A program made the position numbers and the translations under genes. The notes under the pieces are model-generated. The model saw only the letters and a list, made by a program, of their open reading frames with translations. It had not been told where the DNA came from and did no database searches. A stretch of DNA of 64,000 bases from Halisarca cf. caerulea (Eukaryota; Porifera; Demospongiae; Chondrillida; Halisarcidae): positions 124,775 to 188,774 of the forward strand of contig CAUJGJ010000266.1 in NCBI GenBank assembly GCA_963170055.1, written 5' to 3'. Positions 52,733 to 63,546 of the stretch are shown piece by piece. Position 1 is the stretch's first letter. Every line of letters starts with the position of its first letter.

Positions 52733-53294
52733 CAGCACTTCAGAAACTTCATGTGTGTCCACTGGGAATGTGCGTGGTGCTATCACCAAATATTGGTATT
52801 AGCAGCAGCATATCCAACACTACTCAAATACGCTCACAGTACTTCAGAAACTTCATGTGTGTCCACTGGGAATGTGCGTGGTGCTAGTGCCAAATATTGG
52901 TATTAGCACCAGCATATCCAACACTACACAAATACACCCACAGCACTTCAGTAACTTCATTTGTGTCCACTGGGAATGTGTGTTTTGTTAGTGCCAAATA
53001 TTAGTCTTAGCACCAGCATATCCAACACTACACAAATACGCTCACAGTACTTCAGAAACTTCATGTGTGTCCACTGGGAATGTGCGTGGTGCTAGTGCCA
53101 AATATTGGTATTAGCACCAGTATATCCCACATTGCGCAAAAACGCCCACAGCACTTCAGACACTTCATGTGTTTCAATTGGGAATGTGCATGGTGCTATT
53201 ACCAAATATTTTTATTAGCACCAGCATATCCAACATTACACAAATACGCTCAAAGCACTTCAGAAACTTTATGTGTGTCCACTGGGAATGTGCG

Positions 53295-53917
53295 TGGTGC
53301 TAGTGCCAAATATTGGTATTAGCACCAGCATATTCAACACTACCCAAATACGCTCACAGATCTTCAGAAACTTCACGTATGTCCACTGGGAATGTGCGTG
53401 GTGCTAGTGCCAAATATTGGTATTAGCACCAGCATATCCAGCACTACACAAATACGCCCACAGATCTTCAGTAACTTCATGTGTGTCAATTGTGAATGTG
53501 CGTGGTGCTAGTGCCAAATATTGTTCTTAGCACCAGCATATCCAACACTACACAAATACACCCACAGCACTTAATAAACTCTATGTATGTCCACTGGGAA
53601 TGTGCGTGGTGCTAGTGCCAAATATTGGTATTAGCACCAGCATATCCAACACTACACAAATACGCCCACAGCACTTCAGAAACTTCACGTGTGTCCACTG
53701 GGAATGTGCGTGGTGCTAGTGCCAAATATTGGTATTAGCACCAGCATATCCAGCACTACACAAATACGCCCACAGATCTTCAGTAACTTCATGTGTGTCA
53801 ATTGTGAATGTGCGTGGTGCTAGTGCCAAATATTGTTCTTAGCACCAGCATATCCAACACTACACAAATACGCTCACAGTACTTCGAAACTTCATGTGTG
53901 TCCACTGGGAATGTGTG
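53295..53917. repeat. 623-bp internal duplication, left copy
   Basis: Six monomers, one of them 103 bp (ACTTCGAAAC at 53881), hence 6 x 104 minus 1. The marks TCACGTATG (53372), CAGCACTACAC, ATTGTTCTTAG and CACGTG (53686) recur at +623. Copies 2, 3 and 4 of the higher-order unit do not contain this duplication. Confidence 0.82.
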
Positions 53918-54578
53918 TGGTGCTAGTGCCAAATATTGGTATTAGCACCAGCATATTCAACACTACCCAAATACGCTCACAGATCTTCAGAAACTTCACG
54001 TATGTCCACTGGGAATGTGCGTGGTGCTAGTGCCAAATATTGGTATTAGCACCAGCATATCCAGCACTACACAAATACGCCCACAGATCTTCAGTAACTT
54101 CATGTGTGTCAATTGTGAATGTGCGTGGTGCTAGTGCCAAATATTGTTCTTAGCACCAGCATATCCAACACTACACAAATACACCCACAGCACTTAATAA
54201 ACTCTATGTATGTCCACTGGGAATGTGCGTGGTGCTAGTGCCAAATATTGGTATTAGCACCAGCATATCCAACACTACACAAATACGCCCACAGCACTTC
54301 AGAAACTTCACGTGTGTCCACTGGGAATGTGCGTGGTGCTAGTGCCAAATATTGGTATTAGCACCAGCATATCCAGCACTACACAAATACGCCCACAGAT
54401 CTTCAGTAACTTCATGTGTGTCAATTGTGAATGTGCGTGGTGCTAGTGCCAAATATTGTTCTTAGCACCAGCATATCCAACACTACACAAATACGCTCAC
54501 AGTACTTCGAAACTTCATGTGTGTCCACTGGGAATGTGTGTGGTGCTAGTGCCAAATATTGGTATTAGCACCAGCATA
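53918..54578. repeat. 623-bp internal duplication, right copy
   Basis: Direct copy of 53295-53917, with ACTTCGAAAC at 54504 and CACGTG at 54309. The match ends where CATATCCAAC replaces CATATTCAAC near 54579. From 54456 this copy lines up with the later higher-order units at +2494. Confidence 0.82.
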
Positions 54579-55856
54579 TCCAACACTACACAAATACGCC
54601 CACAGCACTTCAGTAACTTCATGTGTGTCCACGGGGAATGTGCGTGGTGCTAGTGCCAAATATTGGTATTAGCACCAGTATATCCCACATTGCACAAAAA
54701 CGCCCACAGCACTTCAGACACTTCATGTGTGTCAATTGGGAATGTGCATGGTGCTAGTGCCAAATATTGGTATTAGCACCAGCATATCAAGCACTAAACA
54801 AATACGCCCACAGATTTTCAGTAACTTCATGTGTGTCAATTGTGAATGTGCGTGGTGCTAGTGCCAAATATTGGTATTAGCACCAGCATATCCAACACTA
54901 CAGAAATACACCCACAGCACTTAATAAACTCTATGTATGTCCACTGGGAATGTGCGTGGTGCTAGTGCCAAATATTGGTATTAGCACCAGCATATCCAAC
55001 ACTACACAAATACGCCCACAGCACTTCAGAAAGGTCATGTGTGTCCACTGGGAATGTGCGTGGTGCTAGTGCCAAATTTTGGTCTTAGCACCAGCATATT
55101 CAACACTACACAAATACGCCCACAGATCTTCAGAAACTTCATGTGTGTCCACTGGGAATGTGCTTTGTGCTAGTGCCAAATATTGGTATTAGCACCAGTA
55201 TATCCCACATTGCGCAAAAACGCCCAAAGCACTTCAGACACTTCATGTGTTTCAATTGGGAATGTGCATGGTGCTATTACCAAATATTGGTATTAGCACC
55301 AGGATATCCAACATTACACAAATACGCTCAAAGCACTTCAGAAACTTCATGTGTGTCCACTGGGAATGTGCATGGTGCTAGTGCCAAATATTGGTCTTAG
55401 CACCAGCATATCCAACACTACACAAATACACCCACAGCACTTAATAAACTCTATGTATGTCCACTGGGAATGTGCGTGGTGCTAGTGCCAAATATTGGTA
55501 TTAGCACCAGCATATCCAGCACTACACAAATACGCCCACAGATCTTCAGTAACTTCATGTGTGTCCACTGGGAATGTGCATGGTGTTAGTGCCAAATATT
55601 AGTCTTAGCACCAGCATATCCAACACTACACAAATACACTCACAGTACTTCGAAACTTCATGTGTGTCCACTGGGAATGTGTGTGGTGCTAGTGCCAAAT
55701 ATTGGTATTAGCACCAGCATATCCAACACTACACAAATACGCCCACAGCACTTCAGTAACTTCATGTGTGTCCACTGGGAATGTGCATGGTGCTATTACC
55801 ATATATTTTCATTAGCACCAGCGTATCCAACATTACACAAATACGCTCAAAGCACT

Positions 55857-58350
55857 TCAGAAACTTCATGTGTGTCCACTGGGAATGTGCGTGGTGCTAT
55901 CACCAAATATTGGTATTAGCAGCAGCATATCCAACACTACTCAAATACGCTCACAGTACTTCAGAAACTTCATGTGTGTCCACTGGGAATGTGCGTGGTG
56001 CTAGTGCCAAATATTGGTATTAGCACCAGCATATCCAACACTACACAAATACACCCACAGCACTTCAGTAACTTCATTTGTGTCCACTGGGAATGTGTGT
56101 TTTGTTAGTGCCAAATATTAGTCTTAGCACCAGCATATCCAACACTACACAAATACGCTCACAGTACTTCAGAAACTTCATGTGTGTCCACTGGGAATGT
56201 GCGTGGTGCTAGTGCCAAATATTGGTATTAGCACCAGTATATCCCACATTGCGCAAAAACGCCCACAGCACTTCAGACACTTCATGTGTTTCAATTGGGA
56301 ATGTGCATGGTGCTATTACCAAATATTTTTATTAGCACCAGCATATCCAACATTACACAAATACGCTCAAAGCACTTCAGAAACTTTATGTGTGTCCACT
56401 GGGAATGTGCGTGGTGCTAGTGCCAAATATTGGTATTAGCACCAGCATATTCAACACTACCCAAATACGCTCACAGATCTTCAGAAACTTCACGTATGTC
56501 CACTGGGAATGTGCGTGGTGCTAGTGCCAAATATTGGTATTAGCACCAGCATATCCAGCACTACACAAATACGCCCACAGATCTTCAGTAACTTCATGTG
56601 TGTCAATTGTGAATGTGCGTGGTGCTAGTGCCAAATATTGTTCTTAGCACCAGCATATCCAACACTACACAAATACACCCACAGCACTTAATAAACTCTA
56701 TGTATGTCCACTGGGAATGTGCGTGGTGCTAGTGCCAAATATTGGTATTAGCACCAGCATATCCAACACTACACAAATACGCCCACAGCACTTCAGAAAC
56801 TTCACGTGTGTCCACTGGGAATGTGCGTGGTGCTAGTGCCAAATATTGGTATTAGCACCAGCATATCCAGCACTACACAAATACGCCCACAGATCTTCAG
56901 TAACTTCATGTGTGTCAATTGTGAATGTGCGTGGTGCTAGTGCCAAATATTGTTCTTAGCACCAGCATATCCAACACTACACAAATACGCTCACAGTACT
57001 TCGAAACTTCATGTGTGTCCACTGGGAATGTGTGTGGTGCTAGTGCCAAATATTGGTATTAGCACCAGCATATCCAACACTACACAAATACGCCCACAGC
57101 ACTTCAGTAACTTCATGTGTGTCCACGGGGAATGTGCGTGGTGCTAGTGCCAAATATTGGTATTAGCACCAGTATATCCCACATTGCACAAAAACGCCCA
57201 CAGCACTTCAGACACTTCATGTGTGTCAATTGGGAATGTGCATGGTGCTAGTGCCAAATATTGGTATTAGCACCAGCATATCAAGCACTAAACAAATACG
57301 CCCACAGATTTTCAGTAACTTCATGTGTGTCAATTGTGAATGTGCGTGGTGCTAGTGCCAAATATTGGTATTAGCACCAGCATATCCAACACTACAGAAA
57401 TACACCCACAGCACTTAATAAACTCTATGTATGTCCACTGGGAATGTGCGTGGTGTTAGTGCCAAATATTGGTATTAGCACCAGCATATCCAACACTACA
57501 CAAATACGCCCACAGCACTTCAGAAAGGTCATGTGTGTCCACTGGGAATGTGCGTGGTGCTAGTGCCAAATTTTGGTCTTAGCACCAGCATATTCAACAC
57601 TACACAAATACGCCCACAGATCTTCAGAAACTTCATGTGTGTCCACTGGGAATGTGCTTTGTGCTAGTGCCAAATATTGGTATTAGCACCAGTATATCCC
57701 ACATTGCGCAAAAACGCCCAAAGCACTTCAGACACTTCATGTGTTTCAATTGGGAATGTGCATGGTGCTATTACCAAATATTGGTATTAGCACCAGGATA
57801 TCCAACATTACACAAATACGCTCAAAGCACTTCAGAAACTTCATGTGTGTCCACTGGGAATGTGCATGGTGCTAGTGCCAAATATTGGTCTTAGCACCAG
57901 CATATCCAACACTACACAAATACACCCACAGCACTTAATAAACTCTATGTATGTCCACTGGGAATGTGCGTGGTGCTAGTGCCAAATATTGGTATTAGCA
58001 CCAGCATATCCAGCACTACACAAATACGCCCACAGATCTTCAGTAACTTCATGTGTGTCCACTGGGAATGTGCATGGTGTTAGTGCCAAATATTAGTCTT
58101 AGCACCAGCATATCCAACACTACACAAATACACTCACAGTACTTCGAAACTTCATGTGTGTCCACTGGGAATGTGTGTGGTGCTAGTGCCAAATATTGGT
58201 ATTAGCACCAGCATATCCAACACTACACAAATACGCCCACAGCACTTCAGTAACTTCATGTGTGTCCACTGGGAATGTGCATGGTGCTATTACCATATAT
58301 TTTCATTAGCACCAGCGTATCCAACATTACACAAATACGCTCAAAGCACT
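55857..58350. repeat. 24-monomer higher-order repeat (2494 bp), copy 2
   Basis: This is the reference copy of the unit. It has 24 monomers, two of them 103 bp (56998 and 58141), giving 24 x 104 minus 2. About ten of 24 monomers have lost the first CpG (GCATGG, GTGTGG, GTGTTTTG or GCTTTG), and five have lost the second (ACACCC or ACACTC). TTGCGCAA lies at 56249 and 57704. Confidence 0.88.
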
Positions 58351-60844
58351 TCAGAAACTTCATGTGTGTCCACTGGGAATGTGCGTGGTGCTATCACCAA
58401 ATATTGGTATTAGCAGCAGCATATCCAACACTACTCAAATACGCTCACAGTACTTCAGAAACTTCATGTGTGTCCACTGGGAATGTGCGTGGTGCTAGTG
58501 CCAAATATTGGTATTAGCACCAGCATATCCAACACTACACAAATACACCCACAGCACTTCAGTAACTTCATTTGTGTCCACTGGGAATGTGTGTTTTGTT
58601 AGTGCCAAATATTAGTCTTAGCACCAGCATATCCAACACTACACAAATACGCTCACAGTACTTCAGAAACTTCATGTGTGTCCACTGGGAATGTGCGTGG
58701 TGCTAGTGCCAAATATTGGTATTAGCACCAGTATATCCCACATTGCGCAAAAACGCCCACAGCACTTCAGACACTTCATGTGTTTCAATTGGGAATGTGC
58801 ATGGTGCTATTACCAAATATTTTTATTAGCACCAGCATATCCAACATTACATAAATACGCTCAAAGCACTTCAGAAACTTTATGTGTGTCCACTGGGAAT
58901 GTGCGTGGTGCTAGTGCCAAATATTGGTCTTAGCACCAGCATATTCAATACTACCCAAATACGCTCACAGATCTTCAGAAACTTCACGTGTGTCCACTGG
59001 GAATGTGCGTGGTGCTAGTGCCAAATATTGGTATTAGCACCAGCATATCCAGCACTACACAAATACGCCCACAGATCTTCAGTAACTTCATGTGTGTCAA
59101 TTGTGAATGTGCGTGGTGCTAGTGCCAAATATTGGTATTAGCACCAGCATATCCAACACTACACAAATACGCCCACAGCATTTCAGAAACTTCACGTGTG
59201 TCCACATGGAATGTGCGTGGTGCTAGTGCCAAATATTGGTATTAGCACCAGCATATCCAGCACTACACAAATACGCCCACAGATCTTCAGTAACTTCATG
59301 TGTGTCAATTGTGAATGTGCGTGGTGCTAGTGCCAAATATTGTTCTTAGCACCAGCATATCCAACACTACACAAATACACCCACAGCACTTAATAAACTC
59401 TATGTATGTCCACTGGGAATGTGCATGGTGTTAGTGCCAAATATTAGTCTTAGCACCAGCATATCCAACACTACACAAATACGCTCACAGTACTTTGAAA
59501 CTTCATGTGTGTCCACTGGGAATGTGTGTGGTGCTAGTGCCAAATATTGGTATTAGCACCAGCATATCCAACACTACACAAATACGCCCACAGCACTTCA
59601 GTAACTTCATGTGTGTCCACGGGGAATGTGCGTGGTGCTAGTGCCAAATATTGGTATTAGCACCAGTATATCCCACATTGCACAAAAACGCCCACAGCAC
59701 TTCAGACACTTCATGTGTGTCAATTGGGAATGTGCATGGTGCTAGTGCCAAATATTGGTATTAGCACCAGCATATCAAGCACTAAACAAATACGCCCACA
59801 GATTTTCAGTAACTTCATGTGTGTCAATTGTGAATGTGCGTGGTGCTAGTGCCAAATATTGGTATTAGCACCAGCATATCCAACACTACACAAATACACC
59901 CACAGCACTTAATAAACTCTATGTATGTCCACTGGGAATGTGCGTGGTGCTAGTGCCAAATATTGGTATTAGCACCAGCATATCCAACACTACACAAATA
60001 CGCCCACAGCACTTCAGAAAGGTCATGTGTGTCCACTGGGAATGTGCGTGGTGCTAGTGCCAAATTTTGGTCTTAGCACCAGCATATTCAACACTACACA
60101 AATACGCCCACAGATCTTCAGAAACTTCATGTGTGTCCACTGGGAATGTGCTTTGTGCTAGTGCCAAATATTGGTATTAGCACCAGTATATCCCACATTG
60201 CGCAAAAACGCCCAAAGCACTTCAGACACTTCATGTGTTTCAATTGGGAATGTGCATGGTGCTATTACCAAATATTGGTATTAGCACCAGGATATCCAAC
60301 ATTACACAAATACGCTCAAAGCACTTCAGAAACTTCATGTGTGTCCACTGGGAATGTGCATGGTGCTAGTGCCAAATATTGGTCTTAGCACCAGCATATC
60401 CAACACTACACAAATACACCCACAGCACTTAATAAACTCTATGTATGTCCACTGGGAATGTGCGTGGTGCTAGTGCCAAATATTGGTATTAGCACCAGCA
60501 TATCCAGCACTACACAAATACGCCCACAGATCTTCAGTAACTTCATGTGTGTCCACTGGGAATGTGCATGGTGTTAGTGCCAAATATTAGTCTTAGCACC
60601 AGCATATCCAACACTACACAAATACACTCACAGTACTTCGAAACTTCATGTGTGTCCACTGGGAATGTGTGTGGTGCTAGTGCCAAATATTGGTATTAGC
60701 ACCAGCATATCCAACACTACACAAATACGCCCACAGCACTTCAGTAACTTCATGTGTGTCCACTGGGAATGTGCATGGTGCTATTACCATATATTTTCAT
60801 TAGCACCAGCGTATCCAACATTACACAAATACGCTCAAAGCACT
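58351..60844. repeat. 24-monomer higher-order repeat (2494 bp), copy 3, rearranged inside
   Basis: Same length as copy 2, but the order differs at about 59100-59480. The first ATTGTTCTTAG/CACTTAATAAACTC junction is replaced by a consensus dyad near 59133, one monomer short. A CACTTAATAAACTC plus GCATGGTGTTAG monomer is then gained near 59390-59450. The two changes cancel, so later marks stay at +2494. The 103-bp monomers are at 59492 (ACTTTGAAAC) and 60635. CCACATGGAATG near 59204 is private. Confidence 0.82.
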
Positions 60845-63546
60845 TCAGAAACTTCATGTGTGTCCACTGGGAATGTGCGTGGTGCTATCACCAAATATTG
60901 GTATTAGCAGCAGCATATCCAACACTACTCAAATACGCTCACAGTACTTCAGAAACTTCATGTGTGTCCACTGGGAATGTGCGTGGTGCTAGTGCCAAAT
61001 ATTGGTATTAGCACCAGCATATCCAACACTACACAAATACACCCACAGCACTTCAGTAACTTCATTTGTGTCCACTGGGAATGTGTGTTTTGTTAGTGCC
61101 AAATATTAGTCTTAGCACCAGCATATCCAACACTACACAAATACGCTCACAGTACTTCAGAAACTTCATGTGTGTCCACTGGGAATGTGCGTGGTGCTAG
61201 TGCCAAATATTGGTATTAGCACCAGTATATCCCACATTGCGCAAAAACGCCCACAGCACTTCAGACACTTCATGTGTTTCAATTGGGAATGTGCATGGTG
61301 CTATTACCAAATATTTTTATTAGCACCAGCATATCCAACATTACACAAATACGCTCAAAGCACTTCAGAAACTTTATGTGTGTCCACTGGGAATGTGCGT
61401 GGTGCTAGTGCCAAATATTGGTATTAGCACCAGCATATTCAACACTACCCAAATACGCTCACAGATCTTCAGAAACTTCACGTGTGTCCACTGGGAATGT
61501 GCGTGGTGCTAGTGCCAAATATTGGTATTAGCACCAGCATATCCAGCACTACACAAATACGCCCACAGATCTTCAGTAACTTCATGTGTGTCAATTGTGA
61601 ATGTGCGTGGTGCTAGTGCCAAATATTGTTCTTAGCACCAGCATATCCAACACTACACAAATACACCCACAGCACTTAATAAACTCTATGTATGTCCACT
61701 GGGAATGTGCGTGGTGCTAGTGCCAAATATTGGTATTAGCACCAGCATATCCAACACTACACAAATACGCCCACAGCACTTCAGAAACTTCACGTGTGTC
61801 CACTGGGAATGTGCGTGGTGCTAGTGCCAAATATTGGTATTAGCACCAGCATATCCAGCACTACACAAATACGCCCACAGATCTTCAGTAACTTCATGTG
61901 TGTCAATTGTGAATGTGCGTGGTGCTAGTGCCAAATATTGTTCTTAGCACCAGCATATCCAACACTACACAAATACACCCACAGCACTTAATAAACTCTA
62001 TGTATGTCCACTGGGAATGTGCGTGGTGCTAGTGCCAAATATTGGTATTAGCACCAGCATATCCAGCACTACACAAATACGCCCACAGATCTTCAGTAAC
62101 TTCATGTGTGTCCACTGGGAATGTGCATGGTGTTAGTGCCAAATATTAGTCTTAGCACCAGCATATCCATCACTACACAAATACGCTCACAGTACTTCGA
62201 AACTTCATGTGTGTCCACTGGGAATGTGTGTGGTGCTAGTGCCAAATATTGGTATTAGCACCAGCATATCCAACACTACACAAATACGCCCACAGCACTT
62301 CAGTAACTTCATGTGTGTCCACGGGAATTGTGCGTGGTGCTAGTGCCAAATATTGGTATTAGCACCAGTATATCCCACATTTCACAAAAACGCCCACAGC
62401 ACTTCAGACACTTCATGTGTGTCAATTGGGAATGTGCATGGTGCTAGTGCCAAATATTGGTATTAGCACCAGCATATAGGGCACTAAACAAATACGCCCA
62501 CAGATTTTCAGTAACTTCATGTGTGTCAATTGTGAATGTGCGTGGTGCTAGTGCCAAATATTGGTATTAGCACCAGCATATCCAACACTACACAAATACA
62601 CCCACAGCACTTAATAAACTCTATGTATGTCCACTGGGAATGTGCGTGGTGCTAGTGCCAAATATTGGTATTAGCACCAGCATATCCAACACTACACAAA
62701 TACGCCCACAGCACTTCAGAAAGGTCATGTGTGTCCACTGGGAATGTGCGTGGTGCTAGTGCCAAATTTTGGTCTTAGCACCAGCATATTCAACACTACA
62801 CAAATACGCCCACAGATCTTCAGAAACTTCATGTGTGTCCACTGGGAATGTGCTTTGTGCTAGTGCCAAATATTGGTATTAGCACCAGTATATCCCACAT
62901 TGCGCAAAAACGCCCAAAGCACTTCAGACACTTCATGTGTTTCAATTGGGAATGTGCATGGTGCTATTACCAAATATTGGTATTAGCACCAGCATATCCA
63001 ACATTACACAAATACGCTCAAAGCACTTCAGAAACTTCATGTGTGTCCACTGGGAATGTGCATGGTGCTAGTGCCAAATATTGGTCTTAGCACCAGCATA
63101 TCCAACACTACACAAATACACCCACAGCACTTAATAAACTCTATGTATGTCCACTGGGAATGTGCGTGGTGCTAGTGCCAAATATTGGTATTAGCACCAG
63201 CATATCCAGCACTACACAAATACGCCCACAGATCTTCAGTAACTTCATGTGTGTCCACTGGGAATGTGCATGGTGTTAGTGCCAAATATTAGTCTTAGCA
63301 CCAGCATATCCAACACTACACAAATACACTCACAGTACTTCGAAACTTCATGTGTGTCCACTGGGAATGTGTGTGGTGCTAGTGCCAAATATTGGTATTA
63401 CCACCAGCATATCCAACACTACACAAATACGCCCACAGCACTTCAGTAACTTCATGTGTGTCCACTGGGAATGTGCATGGTGCTATTACCATATATTTTC
63501 ATTAGCACCAGCGTATCCAACATTACACAAATACGCTCAAAGCACT
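60845..63546. repeat. 24-monomer higher-order repeat, copy 4 (expanded to 2702 bp)
   Basis: Follows copy 3 at +2494 as far as about 61480, then gains two monomers so that later marks are at +2702 (62194, 62833, 63337). The extra stretch at about 61970-62190 holds CACTTAATAAACTC, CAGCACTACAC with AGATCTTCAGTAAC, and GCATGGTGTTAG with ATTAGTCTTAG. That is the order found elsewhere in the same unit (55430-55640), so it looks copied from there. CATATAGGGCACT near 62474 and CATATCCATCACT near 62163 are private. Confidence 0.82.

Larger units (their letters stand above)
52733..55856. repeat. 24-monomer higher-order repeat, copy 1 (expanded by 623 bp)
   Basis: The series beginning GTGCTATCACCAAATATTGG recurs at 55857 at offset 3117, which is 2494 plus 623. 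The unit carries GTGTGTTTTGTTAG, ATTAGTCTTAG, CAGCACTACAC, CACAGATCTTCAGTAAC, GTCAATTGTG, ATTGTTCTTAG, CACTTAATAAACTC and CACATTGCGC variants in fixed order. Its excess is an internal tandem duplication at 53295-54578. The 103-bp monomers lie at 53881, 54504 and 55647. Confidence 0.82.
53881..63347. repeat. 103-bp monomer subtype, nine copies confined to zone IV
   Basis: CAGTACTTCAGAAAC becomes CAGTACTTCGAAAC, losing one A and shortening the monomer to 103 bp. The deletion sites start at 53881, 54504, 55647, 56998, 58141, 59492 (ACTTTGAAAC), 60635, 62194 and 63337. Each higher-order unit has two. They account for the minus 1, 2 or 3 residues in all zone IV spacings and mark this domain just as the 105-bp subtype marks zone I. 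Confidence 0.87.
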
